Counted from the first letter of the stretch, positions 24,241 through 32,643 are shown. The stretch is DNA of 64,000 bases from Streptomyces sp. cg36 (GCF_041080675.1 NZ_CP163520.1:1488001-1552000); one strand, 5' to 3'. Program-made: numbers and translations. The notes: generated by a model not told the origin, from the sequence alone.

Positions 24241-25254
24241 TCAGCCCGCGTACTGGACGACGATCTTGGTGAACGCGTACGGCGCCTGGGGGACGCCGCT
24301 GCACGAGTCCCCGGCGCTGCCGCCGGAGCCGCACGAACGGTCGCGGTTGACCGCCCAGAAGGCGAAGCGCGCGATGTGGTGCCGGCGCGCGTAGTCGAGG
24401 ATGGTCTGGAAGTCGCCGGTGGTGACGGTCTCGCCCGCGTCGTCGGTCCTGCCGTTCATCGACGAGACGCCGATGTGCCGGTACGCGGTGTCGTCGCTGT
24501 AGCCGTAGGCGCTCTTGACGGCCGCCTTCAGCCCGTCGAGGGCGCTCACGGTCGCCGCGCCCATGGTGCCGCTGTGGCCGCCGAAGTCGAACGGCATGAT
24601 CACCCAGCCGTCGTTGGCGAGCCCGGCCGCCGCGCCCTTCTTGATCAGGTCCTTGCCGTTGGCGTCGGGGCCGCTCGGGGTGGTGCCCATGGTCACGTAG
24701 GTGACGATGCCGGGGTTGGCCGACTTCACGATCTTCAGCGCGTCGACCACCCGCTTGCGCACGGTCGCGTTGGAGAACTCGGTGTCCTCGATGTCGATGT
24801 CGAGCGCCTTCAGGCGGTACGCGTCGATCACCTTCTGGTAGGCGCCGGCCAGCGCGGAGGCGCTGGAGCACTTCTCGCCGAGCTTGTTGCCGCTCCAGCC
24901 GCCGACCGACACGACGACGTCGCCGCCCTTGGCCCGGATGGCGTTGATCGCGGCCTGGTCCGAGCCGCCGGTGAGCGCCCGGGACCCGTCCCACTTCGGG
25001 TTGCAGCCGCCGTCGGAGAGGACGAAGGCGAGGGTGAACCACTTGACGCCGGTGGCGGCCATGACGTCGGCGGGCTTCTGCGGGTCGCCCCAGCCGAGGT
25101 ACTCGTAGGGGGCGGCGGCCATCGACCCGGCCGCGAGCGGCGCCGGGGCGGCGGAGGCGGCGGCCTCGGGCCCGGCGGCGAGCAGCGGCGGGAGGAGGAG
25201 GCCGAGTCCGGCCGCGACCGCGAGGGCGCGGTGGCGGTGAGCGGCAGCGTGCAT
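24241..25254 (-). CDS. secreted glycoside hydrolase family 18 chitinase-like
   Basis: A 337-residue secreted protein: a signal peptide (residues 1-35, LAVAAGLGLLLPPLLAA), then a TIM barrel. The two GH18 landmarks are SVGGW (116-120) and the catalytic strand LDIDIED, where D152, D154 and acid Glu156 give DxDxE. The leading Asp-Gly of the full DGxDxDxE consensus is Lys-Ala here, a subgroup feature. GH18 enzymes cleave chitin with retention through substrate-assisted catalysis. ATG 25254 has GGAAGG upstream. It is the first gene of a two-gene operon with the GH8 enzyme and lies behind the palindrome at 25294-25316. There is no chitin-binding module. Confidence 0.85.
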   Translation of the reverse strand: MHAAAHRHRALAVAAGLGLLLPPLLAAGPEAAASAAPAPLAAGSMAAAPYEYLGWGDPQKPADVMAATGVKWFTLAFVLSDGGCNPKWDGSRALTGGSDQAAINAIRAKGGDVVVSVGGWSGNKLGEKCSSASALAGAYQKVIDAYRLKALDIDIEDTEFSNATVRKRVVDALKIVKSANPGIVTYVTMGTTPSGPDANGKDLIKKGAAAGLANDGWVIMPFDFGGHSGTMGAATVSALDGLKAAVKSAYGYSDDTAYRHIGVSSMNGRTDDAGETVTTGDFQTILDYARRHHIARFAFWAVNRDRSCGSGGSAGDSCSGVPQAPYAFTKIVVQYAG

Positions 25255-25293
25255 GGAGGTTCCTTCCGGAGGGGGACGGAGGGGACACGGAGT

Positions 25294-25316
25294 CGGTTAG
25301 GAAAGGTTCCTAACCG
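25294..25316. promoter_or_regulatory. palindromic operator upstream of GH18-GH8 operon
   Basis: CGGTTAGGAA-AGG-TTCCTAACCG is a perfect palindrome with 10-bp arms, 40-62 bases before the chitinase start. It resembles, from memory, operators of ROK-family regulators such as CsnR that sit before chitosanase genes in Streptomyces. It is a strong candidate repressor site for polysaccharide-dependent induction. Confidence 0.7.
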
Positions 25317-25670
25317 AGACTGCATAGCAGTGCCTGCGACGCCTGTTGTCAATGGTTCGCGCAGATCCAACCGGCTTGGGGCACGGGCAAGTTGAGCAAT
25401 TCGGGGCACGTCGGCCCGGCGGTCCGGCCGGGGTGTGGCCGTTCGCGAGTGAGTTCACGTGGCTGAACCGCATTCAGCCACGTGTCATAGCCTTGCGTCT
25501 TGTCCGGACGCGGTCAATGCTCTGGACCGAGACGGCCGGATCCGCCATCGCGCCGACGCGGGCGCGCGGGCGGACCGGCGGGTGTGGCGGGCGCCACGAT
25601 CGGGAATGGTGGGAGCCCGATGATCGTTGATCCACCGAGTACCAACCGACGACGTAAGGATCGACCGCTC
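25317..25670. other. divergent intergenic region, GH18 / aldo-keto reductase
   Basis: This roughly 350-base gap holds the promoters of the hydrolase operon (leftward) and the reductase (rightward), and the long palindrome at 25456-25484. No coding sequence with Streptomyces codon bias is visible. Confidence 0.5.
25456..25484. promoter_or_regulatory. 29-base perfect palindrome, CACGTGGCTGAA arms
   Basis: CACGTGGCTGAA and its exact complement TTCAGCCACGTG flank CCGCA. The 12-bp arms are longer than expected by chance. It lies 187-215 bases before the aldo-keto reductase and about 200 bases from the chitinase start. It could be a regulator operator or an RNA hairpin; there is no T-tract. Confidence 0.6.
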
Positions 25671-26513
25671 GTGAGCAAGGTCCCCTCCATCACCCTCAAC
25701 AACGGCGTCGAGATGCCGCAGCTCGGCTTCGGCGTCTGGCAGGTGCCGGACGACGAGGCCGCCAAGGCGGTGGTCACCGCGATCGAGGCCGGCTACCGGT
25801 CCGTCGACACCGCCGCGATCTACGAGAACGAAGTGGGTACCGGCAAGGCGATCGCGGCGTCGGGGGTCGCCCGCGAGGAGCTGTTCGTCACCACCAAGCT
25901 CTGGAACAGCGCGAAGGAGACGTGGACCCGTGACAGCGTGCTGCGCGAGTTCGACGCCTCGCTCGACAAGCTCGGCCTCGACTACATCGACCTGTACCTG
26001 ATCCACTGGCCGCGCGCGATGCGCGACGACTACGTGACGGTGTGGAGCGCGTTCGCGGAGATCGCCGAGAGCGGGCGCGCCAAGGCCGTGGGCGTCTCCA
26101 ACTTCAAGGAGCCGCAGCTGCGCCGGATCATCGACGCCTCGGGCCTCACGCCCGCCGTCAACCAGGTGGAGCTCCACCCCCAGCTCGCCCAGGCCGAGCT
26201 GCGCGCCTTCCACGCCGAGCACGGCATCGCCACCGAGGCGTGGTCGCCGCTGGGCCAGGGCAAGGGGCTGCTCGAAGTCCCGACGATCGTCGCGATCGCG
26301 CAGAAGTACGGCAGGACGCCCGCCCAGGTCGTGCTGCGCTGGCACCTGCAGACCGGCAACGTCGCCATCCCGAAGTCGGTGACGCCGTCGCGCATCGCCG
26401 AGAACTTCGACGTGTTCGGCTTCGCGCTCGACGCCGAGGACATCACGGCGATCGCCGCGCTCGACGAGGGCCAGCGCCTGGGTCCCGACCCGGACGACTT
26501 CGACTGGAACTGA
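25671..26513 (+). CDS. aldo-keto reductase
   Basis: An NADPH-dependent oxidoreductase of 280 residues, a standard AKR barrel. It starts at GTG 25671 after GTAAGGA. The catalytic tetrad is visible: Asp and Tyr in RSVDTAAIYENE, Lys in LFVTTKLWN and His in LYLIHWP. The C-terminal IPKSVTPSRIAENFDVF binds the cofactor phosphate. It matches the 2,5-diketo-gluconate-reductase-like AKR5 group in overall character. Substrate unknown. It stands as a single gene divergent from the GH18-GH8 operon. Confidence 0.92.
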   Translation: MSKVPSITLNNGVEMPQLGFGVWQVPDDEAAKAVVTAIEAGYRSVDTAAIYENEVGTGKAIAASGVAREELFVTTKLWNSAKETWTRDSVLREFDASLDKLGLDYIDLYLIHWPRAMRDDYVTVWSAFAEIAESGRAKAVGVSNFKEPQLRRIIDASGLTPAVNQVELHPQLAQAELRAFHAEHGIATEAWSPLGQGKGLLEVPTIVAIAQKYGRTPAQVVLRWHLQTGNVAIPKSVTPSRIAENFDVFGFALDAEDITAIAALDEGQRLGPDPDDFDWN

Positions 26514-26638
26514 GCGACCGGGCGGACCCAATCGGGTACCGCCGCCCGACCGCGCCCAAGGTGCCGCCGCCCGTCTCGTACGGGCGGCGGCACCGGCGTC
26601 TCGGGGCCTTGTCAGAGGTGCTGGCTAGGCTGGCGGAC

Positions 26639-27100
26639 ATGGAGAACGGAACGGTCGCCGAGGGCCTCTACCTGCTGCGGAACGTCGCGAGCGGGCTGGT
26701 TCTCGAGGTGTACGGCGCGGCGCGCGGCAGCGGGGCCAACGTGCAGCAGGGCAAGGAGAACGGCGGCGCCGCACAGCACTGGCACATCACCCCCGTCCAC
26801 AGCGGCGGCGGGCTCTACCACCTGGTGAACGCCAACAGCGGCAAGCGGCTGGACGTGGCCAACGCCTCGACCGAGAACGGCGCCAACGTCCAGCAGTGGA
26901 AGGCCAACAACTTCGGCGCCCAGGAGTGGGTCGTCGAGCGCCATCTGGACGCGCCCGGCCGGGTCACCCTGGTCAGCTACGTCAGCGGACTGCTCCTGGA
27001 GGTCGAGGACGGCTCGGCCGAGGACGGGGCCAATGTGCGCCAGTGGGAGGACACCGACTCGCCGGGCCAGTGGTGGGAGCTGGAGCCGGTACGGCCGTAG
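26639..27100 (+). CDS. cytosolic ricin B-type lectin (RICIN) protein
   Basis: A 153-residue protein made of a single beta-trefoil. Three repeats end in Q-x-W or equivalent: AAQHWHI, AQEWVV and PGQWWEL, each preceded by a GLYLLRN or LEVYGAARGSGANVQQ type segment. There is no signal peptide, unlike the lectin at 4681-5163, so it is probably intracellular or exported by another route. A TAGGCT -10-like box lies 8 bases before ATG 26639 with no ribosome site, which suggests a leaderless transcript. The last codons and stop lie in the first unit of a three-copy 24-base repeat. The ligand is unknown. Confidence 0.85.
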   Translation: MENGTVAEGLYLLRNVASGLVLEVYGAARGSGANVQQGKENGGAAQHWHITPVHSGGGLYHLVNANSGKRLDVANASTENGANVQQWKANNFGAQEWVVERHLDAPGRVTLVSYVSGLLLEVEDGSAEDGANVRQWEDTDSPGQWWELEPVRP

Positions 27101-27151
27101 TCGCTGGAGCCGGTACGGCCGTAGTCGCTGGAGCCGGTACGGCCGTAGTCG
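27080..27151. repeat. 24-base tandem repeat, three copies
   Basis: The unit CTGGAGCCGGTACGGCCGTAGTCG occurs three times in a row. The first copy encodes the C-terminus and stop of the lectin gene. The other two repeat the stop codon beyond the gene and lead straight into a terminator hairpin. Confidence 0.9.
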
Positions 27152-27185
27152 CGGGCGGGGCCGTCCCGGAGGCGGCCCCGCCCGC
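27151..27185. terminator. convergent terminator hairpin
   Basis: A 13-bp stem, GCGGGCGGGGCCG/CGGCCCCGCCCGC, with a 9-base loop follows the tandem repeat and faces the converging methyltransferase gene. Confidence 0.7.
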
Positions 27186-27233
27186 GCACCGACGCACCCT
27201 CCGGGCGGGCGACGGGAGGGCCGGAGACCGGCG

Positions 27234-28169
27234 CTAACCGGCCCGGCGGCCGGTGTGGATCGACTTGGCGGCCAGCAGGAACACGTCCGGGCGGCGGGCG
27301 AGACCGGCCTCGTCCTCGGGGTCGAGGAGGCGGCGCAGCACCTCGCGGTCGTCCGGCTCCAGCTCCTCCCCCACCTCCTGGACCTGCCAGGTGAACCCGG
27401 CGACGACCTGCTCGCGCACCTCGGGCGCCAGCGGCGCCGGGAAGTCGAGCAGGAAGGAGCGGCTGGCGGTCGAGGCCAGTCCGACGGCCCCGAGCAGCGC
27501 CGCCCAGTCCTCCACCTCGTCCTTGGTGCCGGGCAGCTCCGCCCGCATCCGGTTGAACCACCCGTCCATGACCACGTCGATCCGGCTCTGGATGCCGGGC
27601 CGGCCCAGACCGATGTCGCGGGGCAGATGGCGGGCGGGCAGACCGCCCTCGACCAGCGCCACCGTGCCGCCGGGCCGCAGCAGCCCCGCGAAGGCGGCGA
27701 GGGCGGCCCGCTGGTCGCCGACGTGGTGCAGCGCGTCGCCCGCCCACACCAGATCGGCCTGCCCCAAATCGGCGATGGCGTCCGGGAGTTCGCCCTCCAC
27801 GGCCCGGACCCGGCCGCCCAGGCCGAGGCTCTCGGCGCGGGCCAGGGCGTGGTCGAGCAGGGGCCGGTTGCCGTCGACGGCGACCACTTCCGCGTCCGGG
27901 AACGCCTCGGCGAGCAGGCACGTCACCACGCCGGGGCCGCTGCCGATGTCGAGGACGCGGCGCACCGGGGTGTCGGGGCGCCGGGCGGCGATCCAGGCCG
28001 CCGCGTCCCGGTAGAAGTCCGCGTACAGCTCCGCCTTGCGGACGAGGAAGGGGGCCAGCGCGGCCCAGTCGGGTTCCAGTCCGCCGTGGTCGTGTCCGTG
28101 GCCGTGCCGGTGTCCCCCGCCGTGGCCGTGGTGGTCGTCCCGGCTCTGGTGGCCGTGAAGTTCGCTCAT
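27234..28169 (-). CDS. class I SAM-dependent methyltransferase with His-rich N-terminus
   Basis: A 311-residue protein with the SAM-binding motif VLDIGSGPGVVTCLLAEAFP (about 70-89) and a motif II region (ADLVWAGDALHHVG). The first 30 residues are packed with His, Gly and Asp, which could bind nickel, copper or zinc. Its ATG at 28169 overlaps the stop of the AraC gene by four bases (ATGA), so the two are translationally coupled. The substrate is unknown. The His-rich start hints at metal handling, but no metal-resistance gene is nearby. Confidence 0.85.
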   Translation of the reverse strand: MSELHGHQSRDDHHGHGGGHRHGHGHDHGGLEPDWAALAPFLVRKAELYADFYRDAAAWIAARRPDTPVRRVLDIGSGPGVVTCLLAEAFPDAEVVAVDGNRPLLDHALARAESLGLGGRVRAVEGELPDAIADLGQADLVWAGDALHHVGDQRAALAAFAGLLRPGGTVALVEGGLPARHLPRDIGLGRPGIQSRIDVVMDGWFNRMRAELPGTKDEVEDWAALLGAVGLASTASRSFLLDFPAPLAPEVREQVVAGFTWQVQEVGEELEPDDREVLRRLLDPEDEAGLARRPDVFLLAAKSIHTGRRAG

Positions 28170-29152
28170 GGTCCCACCCTGCCCCCGGCGGGCACGGATC
28201 CGGGAACTTCTTTGCCGTTCCGGCAATTCGCGCGGTGTTCCTGGGGGCTGATGCCGCGCACCCGCTTGAAGGCCGCGCTCAGCGCGAACGCGCCCCCGTA
28301 CCCCACCCGGCGCGCGATCGCCTCGACCGTGGCCTCGCCCTCGCGCAGCAGGTCCGCCGCGAGCGCCAGGCGCCAGCCGGTCAGGTACGCCATCGGGGGC
28401 TCCCCCACCAGCTCCGCGAAGCGCCGGGCGAGACCGGCCCGGGAAACCCCGCAGCGGGCGGCGAGGGCGGCGACCGTCCACGGGTGCGCGGGTTCGTTCT
28501 GCAGCAGCCGCAGCGCGGGCCCCACCACCGGGTCGCCCATGGCCCGGTACCAGGCGGGCGCGCCCGCGCCGGGGCGGTTGAACCAGGCGCGCAGCACCGC
28601 GATCAGGAGCAGGTCGAGGAGCCGGTCCAGGACGACGCTCTGGCCGGGCTCGTCCTTGGAGATCTCCTCGTCGAGCAGCGGCAGCAGCGAGCGGTTCCAC
28701 TCGTGGGCGCCGAGGACGAGCAGCGGCGGGAGCGCGCCGAGCAGCCGCCCGCTGACCTCGCCCTCCATCAGATAGGTGCCGACGAGCATGGTGGCCGAGC
28801 CGTCGGGGGCGTTGCCCCAGGTGCGCACGCCCAGCTCCATCGTCTGGGCGAGCGGCTCGCCGTACAGGGTGGTGCAGACGCCGCCGGGTCCGATCAGGGC
28901 GTTCGGCGCGGCGTCGGGGGCGTGGGCGACGGTGTACGGGCCGGGGCCGCGCGCCACGACCACGTCGCCGGGGCGGGCCAGGACCGCCTCCCCGGTGTCG
29001 GGGACGATCCACGCCTCGCCCCGGGTGAGGGACATCAGGCAGATCGGCGCGCGGTCCTCGATCCGTACCGCCCAGGGCGGCTCCATCACCATGCGCAGCA
29101 GGCAGGCCCCCCGGGCGCGCGGTCCGTCGAGCAGCCCGGCCAGTGCGTCCAT
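28166..29152 (-). CDS. AraC-family transcriptional regulator
   Basis: A 328-residue activator-type protein. An N-terminal cupin-like effector domain (residues 1-190, including WIVPDTGEAVLARPGDVVVA) is followed by two C-terminal HTH motifs (WTVAALAARCGVSRAGLARRF and ATVEAIARRVGYGGAFALS). This layout matches the cupin_6 / AraC-binding type of regulators found beside oxidoreductases. It is cotranscribed with the methyltransferase and divergent from the NmrA-like reductase across 95 bases. CGCATG repeats there (GCGCATGCGC at about 29188 and GGCGCATGG at about 29209) are possible binding sites. The effector is unknown. Confidence 0.9.
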   Translation of the reverse strand: MDALAGLLDGPRARGACLLRMVMEPPWAVRIEDRAPICLMSLTRGEAWIVPDTGEAVLARPGDVVVARGPGPYTVAHAPDAAPNALIGPGGVCTTLYGEPLAQTMELGVRTWGNAPDGSATMLVGTYLMEGEVSGRLLGALPPLLVLGAHEWNRSLLPLLDEEISKDEPGQSVVLDRLLDLLLIAVLRAWFNRPGAGAPAWYRAMGDPVVGPALRLLQNEPAHPWTVAALAARCGVSRAGLARRFAELVGEPPMAYLTGWRLALAADLLREGEATVEAIARRVGYGGAFALSAAFKRVRGISPQEHRANCRNGKEVPGSVPAGGRVGP

Positions 29153-29247
29153 GCGGGTCAGGGTAGCCGGGCGGGCCTGGACGCACGCGCATGCGCCTGA
29201 GTCCCTGGCGCATGGAGCGGAGGGCCGGTGCCCGCGAGGCTGGACGC

Positions 29248-30117
29248 ATGACGAACACGACGAGCAACTCCCGCACGACGGCCGCGCTCCCCACCGTTCT
29301 GGTGACCGCCGCCACCGGCAAGACCGGGCGCCGCGTCGCCGGGCGGCTGACCGCGCTGGGTGCGCCGGTCCGGGCCGGTTCGCGCGGCGCCGAGGGCCCC
29401 GGCGCGGTGCGCTTCGACTGGGCCGACGAGTCGACCTGGGCCCCGGCGCTGGCCGGTGCCGACGCCGCGTACGTGGCGTACTACCCGGACTTGGCGGCGC
29501 CCGGCGCGGTCGAGGCGATGGCGGCCTTCGGCGCTCTCGCGGTCCGGCACGGGGTGCGGCGGCTGGTGCTGCTCTCCGGGCGCGGCGAGCCGGAGGCGGC
29601 GCGGGCCGAGGAGGCCCTGCGGGCCTCGGGCGCGGAGCTCACGGTGGTGCGGGCCGCGTTCTTCGCGCAGAACTTCAGCGAGGGCCTGCTGGCGGACGGT
29701 GTGGAGCACGGCGAGATCGCGTTCCCGGCGGGCGGCACGGCCGAGCCGTGGGTGGACGCCGACGACATCGCGGACGTGGTGGTGGCCGCCCTCACCGAGG
29801 AGGGCCACGCGGGGCTGGTGCACGAGCTGACCGGGCCGGACGCGCTGACGTTCGCCGAGGTCGCGGCGGCGCTGACGGCGGCGACCGGGCGGGAGGTGCG
29901 GTACCTGCCGGTCTCCGGCGAGCAGTACGCGCGCCTGCTGATGGAGTACGGGCTCGCGGAGGGGGAGGCGCACTGGCTCGCGGAGCTGTTCGCCACACTG
30001 CTCGACGGCCACAACTCCCGTACCACGGACGGCGTCAAGCGGGTCCTGGGGCGCGAGCCGAAGCCGTTCGCGCAGTTCGCGCGGGACACGGCGGCGGCCG
30101 GGAGGCAGAGCCGCTGA
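29248..30117 (+). CDS. NAD(P)H-binding NmrA-like SDR family reductase
   Basis: A 289-residue atypical short-chain dehydrogenase. It starts with an N-terminal nucleotide-binding Rossmann motif (VLVTAATGKTGRRVAGRL, residues 17-34). The typical YxxxK active site is absent, as in NmrA and TMR-like proteins, and the segment AAFFAQNFSEGLL is characteristic of that group. ATG 29248 is preceded by CGAGGCTGGACGC, a moderate ribosome site. The gene is divergent from the AraC regulator and precedes an ECF41 sigma-factor gene by about 190 bases. NmrA-type proteins often act as redox-sensing reductases. Substrate unknown. Confidence 0.85.
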   Translation: MTNTTSNSRTTAALPTVLVTAATGKTGRRVAGRLTALGAPVRAGSRGAEGPGAVRFDWADESTWAPALAGADAAYVAYYPDLAAPGAVEAMAAFGALAVRHGVRRLVLLSGRGEPEAARAEEALRASGAELTVVRAAFFAQNFSEGLLADGVEHGEIAFPAGGTAEPWVDADDIADVVVAALTEEGHAGLVHELTGPDALTFAEVAAALTAATGREVRYLPVSGEQYARLLMEYGLAEGEAHWLAELFATLLDGHNSRTTDGVKRVLGREPKPFAQFARDTAAAGRQSR

Positions 30118-30306
30118 ACAGCGCTTCCGGCGGCCCCACCGGTGATCTTTGGCCAGGTGACCGAAACTCGCCGTGACCAACACCACGCCCTCCGTGAGCA
30201 CCCGATTACACGATTAGGGGCCCGCCGACGGTTCCCCGCCATTCCTTCGGACTAGGTTTCGTCTGTCACCGCATTGACGCACGCCGCGACGAAGGAAGCT
30301 GAACCG

Positions 30307-31185
30307 ATGGACGATAACGAATCCCTGGCAGAGCGCTTCGAGGAGAACCGCCCGCGCCTACGGGCGGTCGCCTACCGGATGCTCGGCTCACTGAGCGAGG
30401 CGGAGGACGCCGTACAGGAAGCCTGGCTGCGGGCGGACAGCTCCAGCGAGGGCGTGGAGAACCTGAACGGCTGGCTGACCACGGTCGTCTCCCGGGTCTG
30501 CCTGGACATGCTGCGCTCGCGCCAGGCCCGGCGCGAGGACCCGCTGGACGTCCACGTGCCGGACCCGATCGTGGACCGCCCGGACCGGGTGGACCCCGAG
30601 CACGAGGCGCTGCTCACCGACTCCGTGGGGCTCGCGCTGCTGGTCGTGCTGGACACCCTGGCCCCGGCCGAGCGGCTGGCGTTCGTGCTGCACGACATGT
30701 TCGGGGTGCCCTTCGAGGAGATCGCGCCGATCGTGGACCGCGCCCCGGCGGCCACCCGGCAGCTGGCCAGCCGGGCGCGCCGCCGGGTGCAGGGCCGGGC
30801 CGTGCCCGACCCGGACCTGAACCGTCAGCGCAAGGTCGTCGACGCCTTCCTCGCGGCGGCGCGCGGCGGTGACTTCGAGGGCCTGCTCGCCACGCTCGAC
30901 CCGGACATCGTGCTGCGGGCGGACTACGGCCCGGGCTCGCTCACACCGTCCAAGACGGTGCTCGGCGCCCACGCCGTGGTGCAGAACGCCCTGTCCTTCG
31001 CCCAGTACGCCCAGTACGCCCGCCCGGCCCTGGTCAACGGCGCGATGGGCGTGGTCAACGCGCCCGAGGGCCGGACGATGGCGGTGCTCGGCTTCACCGT
31101 CCGGGACGACAGGATCGTGGAGATCAACATCCTGGCCGACCTGGAGCGGCTGCGCGCCGTCGACGTCGCCGCGCTCGACGCCTGA
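30307..31185 (+). CDS. ECF41-type RNA polymerase sigma factor with SnoaL-like tail
   Basis: A sigma-70 family factor of 292 residues. Region 2 lies at about 15-80 (RAVAYRMLGSLSEAEDAVQEAWLR) and region 4 at about 115-175 (VVLDTLAPAERLAFVLHDMF, VPFEEIAPIVDRAPAATRQL). The remaining 110 residues form the fused NTF2/SnoaL-like domain of ECF41 factors, which in that family replaces a separate anti-sigma factor. ATG 30307 follows GAAGGA. The ECF41 neighbourhood normally contains a carboxymuconolactone decarboxylase or oxidoreductase; here an NmrA-like reductase precedes it. The region upstream shows no certain autoregulated promoter. Confidence 0.9.
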   Translation: MDDNESLAERFEENRPRLRAVAYRMLGSLSEAEDAVQEAWLRADSSSEGVENLNGWLTTVVSRVCLDMLRSRQARREDPLDVHVPDPIVDRPDRVDPEHEALLTDSVGLALLVVLDTLAPAERLAFVLHDMFGVPFEEIAPIVDRAPAATRQLASRARRRVQGRAVPDPDLNRQRKVVDAFLAAARGGDFEGLLATLDPDIVLRADYGPGSLTPSKTVLGAHAVVQNALSFAQYAQYARPALVNGAMGVVNAPEGRTMAVLGFTVRDDRIVEINILADLERLRAVDVAALDA

Positions 31186-31191
31186 ACCGCG

Positions 31192-31221
31192 CCTCCCCGG
31201 GACCTTCGGGTCCCGGGGAGG
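31192..31221. terminator. convergent terminator with TTCG tetraloop
   Basis: CCTCCCCGGGACC-TTCG-GGTCCCGGGGAGG is a perfect 13-bp stem closed by a stable UUCG-type loop. It lies between the sigma-factor and pterin-dehydratase genes. Confidence 0.8.
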
Positions 31222-31533
31222 TCAGTCGGCGCCGTGGCCGGCGGCGATCGCCTGGACGCGGTGGGCGAGCGCGAAGTCCTTCTCCGTCACGGCGCCTCCC
31301 GCGTCGTGGCTGTTCACGGTCAGGGCCACGGTGTTGTAGCCGAGGGTCAGATCGGAGTGGTGGTCGAGCTCGTCCTGGATCCGCGCGATGTGGACGACCA
31401 GGGCGGTGGCCGCGAAGTGCGAGGCCAGCCGGTAGGTGCGGCCGATGCGGTCCGCACCGTCCGAGAGCGACCAGCCCGGCAGTTCGCGCAGGCGGTCCTC
31501 GATGTCCTTCTGCGACAGCGGTTCAACGGGCAT
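31222..31533 (-). CDS. 4a-hydroxytetrahydrobiopterin dehydratase (PCD/DCoH)
   Basis: A 103-residue pterin-4a-carbinolamine dehydratase, which dehydrates the 4a-hydroxypterin released by pterin-dependent hydroxylases. The family signature HIARIQDELDHHSDLTLGYNTVALTVNSHDAGGA carries the catalytic His pair (DHH, about residues 57-59). The length matches the family. ATG 31533 is followed by PVEPLSQKDI. No aromatic amino-acid hydroxylase is adjacent, although many bacteria use the protein otherwise, for example in molybdopterin metabolism. Confidence 0.93.
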   Translation of the reverse strand: MPVEPLSQKDIEDRLRELPGWSLSDGADRIGRTYRLASHFAATALVVHIARIQDELDHHSDLTLGYNTVALTVNSHDAGGAVTEKDFALAHRVQAIAAGHGAD

Positions 31534-31611
31534 GGCCGGACTCCTTACGAGGTGGTGACGGTACGGAGTGGAGCGCCGTGTCCCGCGCTCCGTATCCGTA
31601 GCGTCGCCCGT

Positions 31612-32643
31612 ATGCGTGTACTTGTCACGGGAGGCGCGGGCTTCATCGGCTCGCACATCGTCCCGGCCCTCACCGCCCGGGGCCACGAGCCCGTCGTCCT
31701 GGACCGCGCGCTGCGCCCCGGCGACGACGTGCGCGACCCGGACGCCGTCGCCCGCGCCCTGCGCGGCGTGGACGCCGTCTGCCACCAGGCCGCGATGGTC
31801 GGCCTCGGCACCGACTTCTCCGACGCGCCCGCCTACACCTCCCACAACGGCCTGGGCACGGCGGTGCTGCTGGCCGCGATGGCCTCGGCGGGCGTGTCCG
31901 GCCTGGTGCTCGCCGGGTCCATGGTGGTCTACGGCGAGGGGCGCTACGAGTGCCCGCGCCACGGCTCCGTACGCCCCGGGCCCCGGCCGTACGAGGAGCT
32001 GGCGGCGGGCCGCTTCGAGCCGCCGTGCCCGCTCTGCGGCGCACCGCTGGCGCCGGGTCTGGTGCGCGAGGACGCGCCCGCCGACCCGCGCAACGTCTAC
32101 GCCACGACCAAGCTGGCCCAGGAGCACCTGAGCGCCGCCTGGGCGCGGGCCACGGGCGGGCGGGCGGTGTCGCTGCGCTACCACAACGTGTACGGGCCGG
32201 GGATGCCGCGCGACACGCCGTACGCGGGAGTCGCCTCCTTCTTCCGTTCGGCCCTGGCGCGCGGCGAGGCGCCCCGGGTCTTCGAGGACGGCCGCCAACG
32301 CCGGGACTTCGTGCACGTGCGCGATGTGGCCGCGGCGAACGCGGTGGCCCTGGAGGCCCTGCGCGAGCGCCCGCCGGGCGCCCTCACCCCGTACAACACC
32401 GGCAGCGGCACGCCGCACACGGTGGGCGAGATGGCGGGCGCGCTGGCCGACGCCTGCGGCGGACCGGCGCCGGTGGTCACCGGGGAGTACCGGCTGGGCG
32501 ACGTGCGGCACATCACGGCGGACTCGGCGCGGCTGCGCGCGGAGCTGGGGTGGCGGCCCGAGGTGGGCTTCGCGGAGGGGATGGCGGAGTTCGCGCGGGC
32601 CGGGCTCGGCGCGGCGGGGGCGCCGTCGGGCGGCCCGTCCTGA
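31612..32643 (+). CDS. NAD-dependent sugar epimerase/dehydratase with Cys-rich insert
   Basis: A 343-residue extended SDR acting on a nucleotide sugar. It has GGAGFIGSHI (6-15) for NAD, the catalytic Tyr and Lys in NVYATTKLAQEHL (YxxxK, about 161-173) and RYHNVYGPGM typical of epimerases. An insert at about 107-145 contains CPRHG and CPLCG, a potential zinc site, which usual GalE or RmlB proteins lack. A -10-like TAGCGT lies 7-12 bases before ATG 31612 and no ribosome site is seen, so a leaderless transcript is likely. It opens the glycan-like locus that continues with the kinase, GT2, DUF2064 and methyltransferase genes. Confidence 0.85.
   Translation: MRVLVTGGAGFIGSHIVPALTARGHEPVVLDRALRPGDDVRDPDAVARALRGVDAVCHQAAMVGLGTDFSDAPAYTSHNGLGTAVLLAAMASAGVSGLVLAGSMVVYGEGRYECPRHGSVRPGPRPYEELAAGRFEPPCPLCGAPLAPGLVREDAPADPRNVYATTKLAQEHLSAAWARATGGRAVSLRYHNVYGPGMPRDTPYAGVASFFRSALARGEAPRVFEDGRQRRDFVHVRDVAAANAVALEALRERPPGALTPYNTGSGTPHTVGEMAGALADACGGPAPVVTGEYRLGDVRHITADSARLRAELGWRPEVGFAEGMAEFARAGLGAAGAPSGGPS

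Noticed and set aside
30264..30300. ECF41 autoregulated promoter (TGTCACC with a GCGACG-like -10)
   Set aside because: The -10 does not match the family's usual CGTC and the resulting leader would be only a few bases long.
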